Source: Bagarius yarrelli (Eukaryota; Chordata; Actinopteri; Siluriformes; Sisoridae). Taken from it: a stretch of 64,000 nucleotides of DNA. Positions 1 to 12,200 of this stretch are shown here, piece by piece (positions within the stretch are counted from its first letter, which is position 1; every line of letters starts with the position of its first letter). The position numbers and the translations under genes are program-made. Location of the stretch: positions 3,442,265 to 3,506,264 of the forward strand of contig VCAZ01000027.1 in the NCBI GenBank assembly GCA_005784505.1, read 5' to 3'. Below the pieces are notes generated by a model, which worked only from the letters and a program-made list of their open reading frames with translations, was not told the DNA's origin and made no database searches.

Positions 1-104
1 ATCTGGTAAAGCTGAGATTGTAAACATTACGTCACCCTTATTAGAACCTGACTGGATCTGTGGCAGGGCACACTGTAATTAGGTTATAATCGATCTGTGG
101 CCAG

Positions 105-178
105 CATGCTGTATAAATGAGATAAATGTAAATGTGTCGTTCTGGATAAGGGCATCTGCCAAATGCTGTAAATGTAAA
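105..178 (+). mobile_element. SINE family A, tail fragment
   Basis: Contains AAGGGCATCTGCCAAATGCTG followed by TAAATGTAAA, the 3' end of family A. The tRNA-like head is missing or too diverged. Confidence 0.7.
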
Positions 179-430
179 AGATGAAGGTCACAAAAAAATT
201 ACATGGGCAGGAGTGACGAGCAGATTTTGTTATGATTTTTAATGTATTTATATTTTACCCTATTGCAGGATTAGTTGATTATTTTGTTAAGAACGTACGG
301 CTAAACGACATTGCTTAGCAAGATTCAGGATGAAAGTGGAGACAAACAGCTGTTTTTTTGCATAGAAAAAGTACAGGAAATAATAATTTGTCCACTTTTT
401 TTGTAAAATTTTCTGTATTCTAAATCAGCC

Positions 431-452
431 TATATATATATATATATATATA
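431..452. repeat. (TA)n microsatellite
   Basis: Uninterrupted TA dinucleotides. Confidence 0.95.
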
Positions 453-1099
453 TCTTTTTTAACCTTTTTGTTGTCTCTGTTGATGGGTGAACCTAACAAA
501 TAATTAGGCTTTCTTTAGTAAGGTAATACAGATACAGTACAGATGTGATAATAAATTTCAAATGATATTTTCTAAATATGTCTCTGGCGTTCGGCTATAG
601 TTTGTAGCCGTAACTATAGCCGTTTGGCATGTAAGAAGTGTTTAGGGTATTGTGACAAAAGCTGTGCAGGGAAACTCCTCAGGAAGTACAGTGTCACTCA
701 GCTGACCCCATTTCCAAACAGCCACACTGCTCTCAGAGATTAGAAGTGACAGAAGGGGATCATGTACGGAGAAGTGTAGACTGACATAGATGCATGCGCA
801 AACACACTTTTTGTGCATCGAAAAGCAGTCACTGTTCAAACCAAACCATGTTCAAAGCATTTCTAGTCAACCTGCTATAACTTCTACAACCGTGTAACTG
901 TTCTTCCACCAAAAATACAAATAAAACAGGACAAGACTTTATTTGACAATTAGGAAAAATAGCACAATTTTTAGAGAGTTTACTGGACGGGTTTAAAATA
1001 CTTTTCCTCATCCATGTTTGCTTACATGTCATTAAAACATTTAAAAATTAAAAATAATCACATATTTCATGCAGAATTATTTTATTATGGCGCAGTAAG

Positions 1100-1234
1100 A
1101 GCACAGTGGTTAACAAGTAGTTACTGTCACTGCTGGGCCCTTGAGCAAGACCCTTAACTCTCAAGTGTCAAGTTGTATAAATGAGTTTTGAGTTGATTTA
1201 GATAAAGGCATCTGCCAAATGCTGTAAAAGCAAA
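1100..1234 (+). mobile_element. SINE family A, diverged copy
   Basis: Carries GCTGGGCCCTTGAGCAAGAC, then ATAAATGAG and the GGCATCTGCCAAATGCTG tail. The head region is poorly kept. Confidence 0.75.
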
Positions 1235-1960
1235 AGTAAATATATTCATCAAGGAGTTGAACACACACATGCAGCTGTGTTTAAAACAGACATGACAAGT
1301 GTATAGAAAATGTAACTGATATGTTACCGGCTGACAATCTTTTGTACATATAATAAAGGAAAGGACTTGGAACGATTATCAGTCCAAACAGCCCTGCAGT
1401 GCAGCTGTCAGGCTGAGAGCCAGTAAACGGTGGCAATATGGGATCAGTCAGTGCCTTGCATGTGTTTTAGTGAAATGGGTATCTAATGCTTTTAATAATG
1501 ATTTCAGTTTTCAGTTCCCCTTTAGAGTCAGACAGTGTGATATGGCTCTAATGAGGCCAGTGCACTTAGTGGTATAAAAATAGCAGATGCAGGTATCAAA
1601 TGCAAATACAGCTTTAATGCTCATGTGTTGATGTTTTGTTGCCACACGCCCACATACACCCATGGGGCTGTTTTTTTTTAAGAAAAAAGCAGCTGTAGCA
1701 CTAAAGTGGAAACTGAGTTTTGTGTGTTTACTTGAACAGCTTAAGTCTAGTATACATCAGAAAATGGCAAAAATTCACCTGCACAAATAAAGAACGTATT
1801 AGTATCATCAGTCCCCAAATGATCAAATATAATGTCATTAAATAAAAAGCTAATAATGAAACATACAGAAAAATCTTTTCTTTGTAATTTTTTATGTTTA
1901 GTAAAAGTCTGTGTAAATTAACAATTTAAAATAAGATTTGTATTATAAAACCGGTAATAA

Positions 1961-1987
1961 AGAGAGAAAGAGGGCGAGAGCTAAAGA

Positions 1988-2026
<39 letters not shown>

Positions 2027-2065
2027 CGGTTGGGGGTGTGTGTGTGAGAGAGAGAGGAGAGAGAG

Positions 2066-2125
<60 letters not shown>
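1961..2125. repeat. (GA)n tract
   Basis: Mostly AG dinucleotides with a GT-rich interruption around 2023-2045. Intergenic. Confidence 0.95.
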
Positions 2126-3626
2126 CTCATAAGGACAGAATATTAAATTCAGGACCAAATTCATGATGTTTTCTTTCTTTTAAAAGCAGTTTGATGGGCT
2201 GGGCTGTTTCTACAGTAATGATGGAGGAACATTTTTAACTCATTAGTGCTCCTGGATAGTAATCAGCATCTCTGGTTGACCTTTTAGCATGATTATGTGT
2301 GTGTGTGTCCAGCAGTGTGTCTGTGTTTTTTGAATTATAAAATAAATCTGTTTTAATTGGCTGAAATTCATGCTTACAAGTAGTATTCTATTTTTTGCAA
2401 AAACTGTTGTTATAAAAAACAGAAATAAAATTCAATTTAAATAAAAGAAAATTTAATAATAAAAAATGTAATTTAATCAATAATAAAAAGTTTTTCTGCC
2501 TCAGACACTATATAACATTTACTGTAATATTTGTAACATTTCCATGTCACATGGCATGTATGAAAGGATCTACATAGTCACATACAAATAAGTAGAATTT
2601 ATAAAACAACTAAAAATTTGTGTATTTTCCAAAACTGTATCCACAATGTTGAAAACACAAAACGTTTTTGTTTTTTTCAATGTCTTTGTATGTTGTAATG
2701 TTATTTCTTCCCTGGAATGAAACCCACTGCTTTTCATATCTTTAGTTCTTTTAAAATGCATGAGCATATGAGCAATTAATTTTATTCACAAAAAACTAAA
2801 TAAGACAAACAGATTTGTTTTTTTTAAGTGCTGAAATCACTAATGGTGAGGTCTGGAACACAGTTGGCATTAGTTAGAAAATGAACGCCAGACCTTCTCA
2901 TTAGCGAGTTTAGCACCTGATTTGAGCAAATCTCTACAGCCAAGCATCGGAATCCAGTGAAAATCCTTTTACATGGGAAAGGCAAATGCCGCAATACTTT
3001 TATTGGTAACTCGTTAGAATAAACAGGTGAAAATGCAGGAAGTGCTACATAAGTAGGTAGAACTACATTACATTATTACAGTTCAATAACATAGAACTGA
3101 GATAAACTTAGCAGTAAGTAACAGCTAATTTAGGACAAGCAAGTTCTTAGTTATCTGATAATTACTAAAATAATTATTAATAATTACTGTAATTAAAAAT
3201 TGAAGTATGGTTAAAAATGTGTCTTAGAAACCTATTATGAAGTCGAATGCATTTCCATTCTAATTTATAGTGGATGAACTATACTTCCTATTTCTTATAC
3301 TCGTTTGTAGTCTCTATTAAAATATTTGACATTTGATTTAACCAAAATATTTAATAAAAAAATAATAAAAGCAATATTTTATTTCAGGGACTCATGACAC
3401 TCATGACATTAAAAGCTTATGTTGAAAAAGTACACAGTATACATTTTAAAATAAATGAACATTTACTACATATTTATATTTGCTGCATTTGACATTTTAA
3501 AGGTGTCTGTTAATAAATACGTCCTGATACTTTATTAGAATAGTACTGTAAAAAACAATACAGTCAGTCATATAACGCTTTTGGAATGAAATATTACAAG
3601 GAACTCGTAATACTTGTTTACATTTC

Positions 3627-3762
3627 TGCCATTTATTTATACAACTGAGCAATCGGTGGTTAAGGGCCCTGCTCAGAAGCCCCACAGTGGTAACTCGGTG
3701 GTGCTAGGAATCGAATCCGCAATCTTACAGTTAGCAGCCTCAACCACTGTGCTACCACTCTC
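3627..3762 (-). mobile_element. SINE family A, 3'-truncated copy
   Basis: The plus strand shows ATACAACTGAGCAATCGGTG, GGTTAAGGGCCCTGCTCAG and AATCGAATCCGCAATCTTAC, then AACCACTGTGCTACCACT: middle and tRNA head on the minus strand. The GGCAGACGC tail is absent. Confidence 0.75.
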
Positions 3763-4299
3763 CGCTTTCATTTATTACATTACCTCAACACCAGTAACCT
3801 CAAAACCAGCATATCTGCAGCATGTGTCCTTGCCCATCCTTTTGTCCTTTTTGCTTGCCTTCTAAATCTTAGTGTACTATTACTCTTATCAGGCTTTCTT
3901 CATCTTTCATGAATCTATTAAGCTTGGGTAAGCAGGATCTTATCAGCATTCTCGAAATCGTCACCTGGTTCTCTTACCACATGAACCTGAATGAACTAAA
4001 ATGCCCCCAAACTAACAGGCGAGTTAATGTGCCGTGGGCTTTAGCTTTAGAGACTTGCGGTGCTTACAAACACAAAATTGTTGCTTACTTCCGTTACTAC
4101 TTCCATTAATTTACCCTACATTATACAGAAAAAAAAACAATATCAGAACCAAAAGCAGACAGAAAAAATAAAGTAGGAGTATAAATTCACACAGCACTGG
4201 AAAGAAGGTTTGTTTCATTTTAGCTATCCATTGTCTATACCTGCTTATTCCTAATCCGGGTCACAGGTATATGCTGCAACCTTTCTGGTGGTGGGGCTT

Positions 4300-4372
4300 A
4301 AACCAAGGTGTTTTTGGTCTTCAGATCAGCAATTCAGCGCCTTAACCATTTGAGCCACCACTGCCCCAATTT
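4300..4372 (-). mobile_element. SINE family B, head fragment
   Basis: Plus strand TTTTTGGTCTTCAGATCAGC then AATTCAGCGCCTTAACCATT and TGAGCCACCACTGCCCC is the reverse complement of the family B head. It ends just before the TIR element at 4380. Confidence 0.7.
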
Positions 4373-4377
4373 CACAA

Positions 4378-5142
4378 GCTGACCTACATTTACAACCTAA
4401 ATTCTAATATTTGTGTTATGAAATTCTATAAATTTATTCCCAACTGTTTATTCTCTTCATTTCATCTCTCTTGCTGCACTGCTTTCAGTACGTGTATGTT
4501 TATGTTAGATTTTTTTTGTCCAATCAGATTTTAGTTTCTATGTGCAGCCACGTTAATCTTATCTGTCCAGGGCCTTTAGAATCAGTAGTGCTGCCCATGT
4601 AACTTAAACTATATAAGCAGTGGCAGATTGCTAATTGGTTCAACAACTTGGCGTTTTTCTGTCCTCTGATAGGTTGATCAGAGTGAAACTGTTACAGTTT
4701 GGGTAGCGAAACGCATCTGTACAGGTAAATTCGATTTTTTACGCTCACAATGGCTGATGGAGGAAGAGAAATTGACTTTCCAGAAAAGTTAGACATCGTA
4801 AAGAGAGGTCGGCTAACCCCGAAGATAACTAGCTTGTCTCAGCCTGGAAAAGAGTTTGTCACTTCCAGACCAGTGCAGACGAGCGGTAACACTGGCTTAC
4901 GGCCTGTAAGTGTATTACCTATTTTTTAATTTAAATTGCTTATGTTTTGTGATGTTATTAATTATAAATATTGATTCTAAACTGCTCCAGATGATGTATG
5001 TGGTACAGTTGCGGTTGTATCGTAGAGGTTGGAGTTGTCTTAACAGAGTTACGAAATAAACTGTTGGGAATAAATTAATACAATTTAATAGAACAAATAT
5101 TACAATTTAGGTTGTAAATGTAGATCAGCCTCTGACATTGTT
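4378..5142 (+). mobile_element. Terminal-inverted-repeat element carrying a promoter-like block and one exon (copy 1)
   Basis: Ends are inverted repeats of about 70 bp: GACCTACATTTACAACCTAA at 4382 and its complement near 5115-5134, continuing to TTATTCCCAACTGTTTA. Inside are a CCAAT box (GTCCAATCAG, 4519), a TATA-like CTATATAAGC, and an ORF from ATG 4751 (MADGGREIDF...VKRGRLTPKITSLSQPGK) running into CCT|GTAAGT. The peptide resembles the N-terminal part of zinc-finger MYM/hAT-like proteins; this likeness is from memory and uncertain. Confidence 0.6.
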
Positions 5143-5639
5143 TAGACCAGCAGAGAAGGACTTTTCCACCACTGGAAAAAAGATAACACAGTAGGATGTA
5201 TTGTTATGAAATAATTCTGAGGCCAACATAAAACCATCCAGACAAGAATAGAATCTTTATGAGCTCTGCATCAGTTGTGATACATCCTGAATGAGATGAA
5301 TCTCAGAGTTGCCACAAGTCTGAGGAGATCTTAAACATTTGTCTTATTCTTGGATATTTATTTTATAGGACTAAATATTTAGAAATTGCTTGAGTTCCAT
5401 TCAATCTTACTCTTACATAAAAGGTATAATAGGTGATTGTCTTCCAAAACCTTCTTTGCTCTGAAAGTCTCTTCCAAATTAGGATAGCAATCATTAAGGT
5501 AAATTTATTTATATGCCTTTATATTTTGTGAAAGTCATTTTGTCCAATCAAAAATTTTGGTCCGAACATTATGATAGGCTTTCTTACCTGCCTGACAACA
5601 TATATATGTTGATACTTCTGCACACCCTATTCACAAAAG

Positions 5640-6040
5640 CTGGCTCAAAACAGAGTGAAAACCTGAATGTCGATGTTGTGTTTCCACGCTGTGTCTAAAA
5701 GATGATGTCATGGTTGCAGTATTTCATTTGGACAGGTAGGAATATTGTGTGATTCTATTTTGTTGTATTTATTACCACATAGCTTATGTGTTTTGCCTGC
5801 CTATACAGTACTGGTAGTCAAGTGCTATTTTTATGTTTGGTATTTTAGCACTGTTAATAATTGTATTATAACGTTTTCTCACCAGTAAATGACACATGAT
5901 GTATAGTAGTAATGTTTTTAGTCGTTTAGTCTGTACGCATTCATGATGGAAGGGTTTGGATGGCGAAGGTGGGACGTACACTTTCAGTGCTATCAGGCTA
6001 CAGTTAACATTTTCCAAGCTATATTACTGCACCTTTAAGT
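5640..6040 (+). repeat. Dispersed repeat R2, copy 1
   Basis: Shares GTGTTTCCACGCTG, CATGGTTGCAGTATTTC, GGTATTTTAGCACTG and TACACTTTCAGTGCTATCAG with 42590-43030 in the same order. Coding potential not seen. Confidence 0.65.
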
Positions 6041-6616
6041 CTAATCAGAGTCCAGCTGATATCTCTCCTACTATTCTACTCTATTCTGCAGTGACAGTCA
6101 GGGGATTAACAGGCTTAACCTCTAAGGCTATTTCTCAGAGAGAGTAAAATGTGACATTTAAGGTTTTTAATCACATCTTGAAATACTGCGTATTAATCAC
6201 TGTTTCGGTTCATCTCTGACTGTCAGAGAAATTCAGCTAGGGGTTTGACACACTGGAATATTAATATGTCAGAGGCTACATAATAAGTCCCTTTCATGAA
6301 ACATTGTAAGCATATCGCTGGGTGCACATCACAGACATACTTTTTTCTTGGAGCTGAACACAATAAGGCTATTATCCTCGACATTCACAAACGGGAACGG
6401 TTTTTTTTCAAGTCCTTTTCTTCTCTGTCTATATAAGCAGTCTGCCTGTGCTGTGGATGTGTGAATTGACTGGATTCGATGTGTCTGATTAGTAAATTAA
6501 CCAGAAAAGGCCCATCTGAGGATGTCTGCCTGTTGCAAATATCAAAGGGAAGCAGGGTTAATGATTGGGGCATGCATATTTCATGACTGTACGCACTTGC
6601 TTAAAAAGGGTTCTCA

Positions 6617-6790
6617 GGCTGGCGCCATGGTGTAGTGATTAAAGGCGCTGGCACCCACATGCTCAGTTGCAACCCGGGTTCGATTCCGGCTCAGGTCCTT
6701 TATGGTCCCACCCTCTTCTCTCTCTTTCTTCCCGATTTCATCTCTGTCTGTCCTGTAAATAAAGGCAAAATGCTGAAAAAATATATTTAA
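6617..6790 (+). mobile_element. tRNA-derived SINE, family C
   Basis: GCGCCATGGTGTAGTGATTA then AAAGGCGCTGGCACCCACAT form an A-box region, and GGTTCGATTCC at 6677-6687 is a B box. The body CCCGATTTCATCTCTGTCTG and end TAAATAAAGGCAAAATGCTG followed by an A-rich tail are typical of a teleost tRNA SINE. Only one copy was noticed in the window. Confidence 0.75.
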
Positions 6791-6822
6791 AAAAAGGGTT
6801 CTGATAGGGTTCTTTCTCTTTT

Positions 6823-6823
<1 letters not shown>

Positions 6824-6857
<34 letters not shown>
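6824..6857. repeat. (TC)n microsatellite
   Basis: TC dinucleotides followed by a short AT run; just downstream of the family C SINE. Confidence 0.95.
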
Positions 6858-6859
<2 letters not shown>

Positions 6860-7502
6860 GATATATATATAATTTTATTATTATTATTTTTTTTTTTATC
6901 ATGCAATCGCAATTTTTGCACCTGTATAATTTGACTCAATGTAAGCAGCATTCCGTCAAAAAGAGTCTAGGGTAAGAATGCTACAATATTAAGTTTAATG
7001 GTTAAAGGAATTGTACTTTTAGCGAAGGTTAAAGTCATAGAGATTCTTCACACTAAGACTACGTAATTGCAGACAAAAGAATACTCAGAGATAACCACAA
7101 GGAGAACTCACATACCTCACATGGGTATATTCATACCACCTCTAGGCATAAGCTACTCAACACATTTACTCCTTTCCTCCCTCAGACACTCATATTTCTA
7201 TTTCTACTTAGATGTTAGCATGTCTGGCAGAGTTTTCATTATGGCTGGCAAAACCTCTGTTTATCCCAGTTGATTCATCACCCTGCGACCCCCCCCCCTT
7301 TAGTCACTGCGAGCAACCTCGGGTTATCCGTACACAATTACCTACTTTACCTCCTGTAGCTGCCCACATCAGATTTAAAACACTGATATTGCTTACAAAA
7401 GAAAGCGAAGAAATTAACATAAGAGAGAAGACATGAAAGTTATTAACAAAAAAAACCCGTAAAATTTTTGGCATTATATGGCAAATTTGTTTATTCCATG
7501 CA

Positions 7503-7645
7503 ACTTACTTTTATCTTTTATACAACTGAGCAGTTAGAGGCTTTGCTTAAGGGCCCAGCAGTGGCAGCTTGATGACCCTGAAGCTTGAACTTTTAACCCA
7601 TCAATCAGTACATTTTAACATTTTAACCACTTAGCTAACACTTTC
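7503..7645 (-). mobile_element. SINE family A, diverged copy
   Basis: Plus strand shows ATACAACTGAGCAGTTAGAG, AAGGGCCCAGCAGTGGCAGC and a decayed head ending TTAACCACTTAGCTAACAC. Confidence 0.7.
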
Positions 7646-8019
7646 CCAAAGCTTTGTGTGTGGAGACATTTACTAGCACCTCTGTAGCTGTGCACACAGT
7701 CTAAGCCAGTCTTAATTTAAATAAAGAATGAATAAACAAACACATTAACCAATTGATGTTCCTAATAAAGTTTACGTCCTACAGAAACGTGACGCGCTTA
7801 CGACCAGCTCAGGATGTTACCCCAGCCCATAAAACGGGGTCACACTTTCCTAAATTCCTAGCATGACCCCTAAATCAACTTCCTGTCCACTTTTTTTATT
7901 TTTTTATTTCTCATGGCTGTCAGTCTTTAAGAGTTTTATATCCATGTTAACCCTAGATGACCCTTTTTTCCGTTTGACTATTCATTAACTCATATTCAGA
8001 GACTGGGATTTGATCCAAT

Positions 8020-8340
8020 GCTTTACTATGAAACTATGTTTCCATCCACCTGTTTTTATGCACATTTCGGAATTTAAAAACTGCTGGATTGAAACACCAA
8101 AATGCAGATAAATTCCGAAAATGAAAACTAAGTAGGATAAACATTTAATATGAATAGAAAAAATGAGCATAAAGTACAATGGAAACATATTTACCAAAAA
8201 AAAGAATTCTAGCATGCATGTGATTTTGTCTTAATAAATCAGGTGATAACAAAAAATGATGGAAAATGACGATGGTTTGTTTGGGTGGATTATATCATTT
8301 TTTAAATGTAATATATGGACTTTCTTGATGGAAAACATCA
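8020..8340. repeat. AT-rich possible MITE remnant
   Basis: AACTATGTTTCCATCCACCT near the left and facing CAATGGAAACATATTTACC / CTTGATGGAAAACATC motifs resemble the 'GTTTCCATC' group of fish DNA-transposon fragments. Boundaries are not clear. Confidence 0.35.
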
Positions 8341-9598
8341 AAACAAATTTTTCTTCTTGATATTTGCCACCAGTTTATCAGGCAGTGAAGCTTTGTTCCC
8401 TTTGACTCGTGGGAAAGTTAGAGACGAACTCGGAGTAGAATCCATATGCAGAATTGCGGTGATAAACAATTCAAAATGATAGGCAGAAAGCAGAAACGTG
8501 GACACACAAAACTTTCCCGAATGGCAAACAGACAAAAACAGTAATCCACAAACGTTAGTCAAAAATCAGGCAGAGGTCCATACACATAATATCACACAGG
8601 GAAACAATAACACCCGGTAATGCAGATAAACGAGCAATACTTCGCAACGTAAGTGTGTGTGTGTGTGTGTTGTTTATATAGTCTGTGACCTGGAAGTAAA
8701 AGCAGCGTAACCAATCAATATTCTGGTAAGGGCTTCCTCTGGTGGTGTGGCAGTTTTGTGCAGCTATTAAAACTCATAACAGCAACATTAGAAGATTTGT
8801 CAAATTGTCAATAGGAGCATTTTCAAACCCACTGGTGGCCCTAGTATTCAGGCATAGGTAAATGTATGCTTGCACAGCTCATCATGGTGCATGCATATTG
8901 ACAAAGGACATAACAGAACACTCCTCTGCCAATAGCTTGCAGCAGGAAATATAAATTGTGATTCTTCACAGCGAACATGATAAATGTAATGTAGGTAAAA
9001 AAATTTGTTTAGTTGTACCAAAAAAAACAAAAAAAAACACCAAGTAGCAGCTACTCAACTCACACATATTTTAGCCTTTTCTCCCTGGCACGGCTCATTG
9101 GCATTCCAGTCTAAGAATCTCTCTGTTGGACCTGCGCACTTCGCTCACACACACACACATACACACATGCTGATGTCAGTCATTGCTTCTGTTGCCATGG
9201 ATACAACCTAGTTCACGGCAGTTATGGGCTGTCTCCTCTGATAGTAGAGGACTAAAGCAAGTGAAAAAGCTCTGGAAAGAAGGAAGTTCATTGAAATGAC
9301 TGTCACCAACTCACTGTTCCCGCATACATACGTCACTGCACATTCAGGAACTAGTGTTGCATTTCTTTTCATGCCTTATTTGCTACCGAAATGGTTGCAG
9401 ATTGTCTTTGTATTTTGTGAACAGATCAGATTAATTTTAGTGACCTAAATGATACCAGGGACAAAATTCTCTCTATTTATTAAAGAACCATGTTATTCTC
9501 ATGATGATAATAATGATAAGTATAATCATGCTAATCTTGCTTATTTCCAGACATTGAAATTAAACCACATTATGCTGTACAGTATACAGAAGACAGTA

Positions 9599-9635
9599 TC
9601 TTTATTTACCATCAGAAACTGATGGTAAATAAAGA
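9599..9635. repeat. Perfect 17-bp hairpin with 3-nt loop
   Basis: TCTTTATTTACCATCAG, loop AAA, then CTGATGGTAAATAAAGA, a perfect inverted repeat in intergenic sequence with no gene beside it. Confidence 0.9.
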
Positions 9636-10502
9636 CACAGAAAATAGATTATGGATTCATTTAGTTTCAGGTATGACTCATAATTATAATTACTAGCCCT
9701 TTTTATCAGCAGAATCATTAGCAATTTTTCACAATTACTCTCAAAATGTGCAGGTTCTGTTCTCCGCATTTGCTATAACTCACAAATAGAACAACAGAAG
9801 AAGAGCTATGCTGTTATAATGTTGGGGTTTTTTACGATTTCTATAAATTAGCTGAGAATAAACTGTGTATACGAAATTACCGACCTGCAACCGGTAAGAT
9901 CTTTATATATTATATACATTTATATAAGTTTTTATTTATTTAAGTATTCTTGTTTAGAAGCTTTTTGGCTGATGGGCAAGTAAATATATTTTATTACATA
10001 TTTTTATTATTTATTTATAATAAGCTCATAGGGTTGAAAAAGAATCAAATTGTTTTTTTAATGATTCCTTAGCTATCATAAAAATGATTACATTACTACA
10101 ACATAATTAATCATTACAATTTGGTAAAATGGCCACTAGTCAATGCTCTTGCGTTTTCTCTGCTTTGCTGCTCAACAGATGCTATCGTTTCAAAAATAAG
10201 CATATTAAAACTACTAAAACTACTAAGATATATAAATTCTTTTTGAAGGCTGCAGTGAAATTGTATTTCAAGGATATTGTAACGCTACAATCCGCCAAAA
10301 CAGCTTCAATACACCTTGAAATACTTTTGATTTTTTATGACTGGTTCTTTTCTGGAAAAAAAAACCCCAACATTTTTTTAAATCTCATACCCTCAGAGAA
10401 TGTTTTGATAATGTTAGTAGAGAGCTCTGTCTAAAGTGTCTGTCTAGAGTCCAAAATCTGTCGTTGGTTTTTATTGTTATCTAGTTACAGTGTTGGCTAA
10501 CT

Positions 10503-10542
10503 TAATATGCTAATTGAATTTTTATATTTAATTAGCATATTA
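10503..10542. repeat. 13-bp inverted repeat
   Basis: TAATATGCTAATT and AATTAGCATATTA are separated by 14 bp. AT-rich; may be chance or a MITE end. Confidence 0.7.
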
Positions 10543-11344
10543 AAATACTTTAAAATATCCACTTCTATTCAAACAAAAATTATAATACACTAAAATAATT
10601 TTAGATAACACATTATCTTAAAAGAAATGAAACCTATATTTCTATCTCTCTTAAAAAGCAGCTGAATTGCTAACTGAAGACGGGACAAGCAGTTGGCTAG
10701 GGACAATTTTACAAAATGACTAGTACTCTCAGTGAAGCCTTTGTTAGCAGGCAGGACCCAAAAAGACACATTATAAAACTGTTCATTTTTTACCTGGTTA
10801 AAAAAGTGACTACACGAACACTCAGCGGACAATAACTGGCACACAGGCTTTACCGAGTGTGAGTCAGCTCTGTGTCTGGGGCTTTTCTCAGGCTGCGGTG
10901 TTTACCAGGAAGTTTGAGTAAATGAACAGAGTGATATTGCAGTGCAGTATTTAATCATTTGATCAAATAAAACATTGAATTTCATTAAGATTGCGGAATA
11001 AAATAAACCCTTTGCAAGCATTTCATTGTAATGAAATTTGAAAGATTTTATTGTATTTACACTGCAGATCTTGATGACCGATTCCGATTTTGTGACTATA
11101 TCTGATTTTGTTGATGACCTGCTTACATATTCTTTTACAACTGACCTGTATCTGATATCTGCATTTACACTATACATGGCAAAACAAACCATGGTAGACA
11201 AATTTATTGGACCAGGGCGAAAGGATTATTTAGTATTTTGCTTTCCAAACCATATTTAAAGGTCGGCAAATCAACACTCTTATTAGAAGGGGAATAAAAG
11301 AGGCAGTGGTGTGCAATCAGAGCCAGCAAGGTCTTCTCTGCTGG

Positions 11345-12200
11345 CCTAAAAAGAAGTTGACCTACATTTACAACCTAAATTCTAATATTTGTTCCATTAA
11401 TTGTTCCATTAAATTGTATTAATTTATTTCAATATTCTCTTCATTTCGTAGTGTTTCTCTCGGCTGCACTGCTTCTAGTATGTCTATGTAAATGTTAGAT
11501 TTTTTTTGTCCAATCAGGTTTCAGTTTCTATGTGCTGTCATGTTAATCTAATGTGCCAAAGCCTTCAGAATCCGCAGTGCTGCCCATGTAACCTAAACTA
11601 TATTAGCCTGCCAACTGGGGCATGATGACATCAGCATTTTTCCGTCCTCTGATTAGTTGATCAGATTAGCAGTTGTACAGTTGAATTAGAAATTTTACGC
11701 CCACAATGGCTGAAGGAGGAGGAGAAATTAATTTAGTCTTGGACATACTAAAAAATACATTTTTGAGGCAGATTTTTCCGAAAAAGTCAGACATTGTGAG
11801 GAGAGGTCAGCTAACCCCGAAGATAACTTGTCTCAGCCTGGGAAAAAGTTCACCACTTCCAGACCAGTGCCGCCGACCGGTAATGCTGGCCTACAGCCTT
11901 TAAATGTATTATATATTTTATTTAATATAAATATTTTAAGATTTTCAGATGATATACGTGGTACAGTTGTGGTTGTAGTGTGGAGGTAGTGTAGAGTTGT
12001 GTTACCGGGTTTTTTTACTTTAATAAAAATGGTTTTCCCACTCAATACGTGAGCTGTCTTTCTCTGTAATGCCACGCCTTGTTATTTTTTTTATAGCATT
12101 GATGGTTTCTTCAATTGCAACATGATAATGGTGATATTAGAAGATTTATCAGTCGGGTAAATCCCCACTGAAGTACCAGGTACCAAATGCACTGCCCACC
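11345..12200 (+). mobile_element. Same element family, copy 2
   Basis: Repeats the order of copy 1: GACCTACATTTACAACCTAA, GTCCAATCAG, TGCCCATGTAACCTAAACTA, ATG at 11706 (MAEGGGEIN), then AGAGGTCAGCTAACCCCGAA. An insertion of about 40 nt and substitutions alter the reading frame relative to copy 1. The 3' part extends beyond copy 1 (to about 12200) and lacks the right inverted repeat. Confidence 0.6.

Larger units (their letters stand above)
179..3626. other. Intergenic, no gene seen
   Basis: Apart from the SINE copies and the TA and GA tracts listed, the stretch is AT-rich with only short ORFs that lack any family resemblance or splice context. Confidence 0.7.
8341..11344. other. Intergenic, no gene seen
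   Basis: Contains short GT/CA tracts (8651, 9146) and two small inverted repeats. A block around 8380-8770 with ATACTTCGCAACG and CTTCCTCTGGTGGTGTGGCA resembles fish retroelement-derived sequence but is too short to assign. The 101-residue ORF at 10129-10434 has no recognisable domain. Confidence 0.6.

Noticed and set aside
10129..10434. 101-codon + strand ORF
   Set aside because: AT-rich low-complexity composition, no domain, no splice or promoter context; expected by chance at this AT content.
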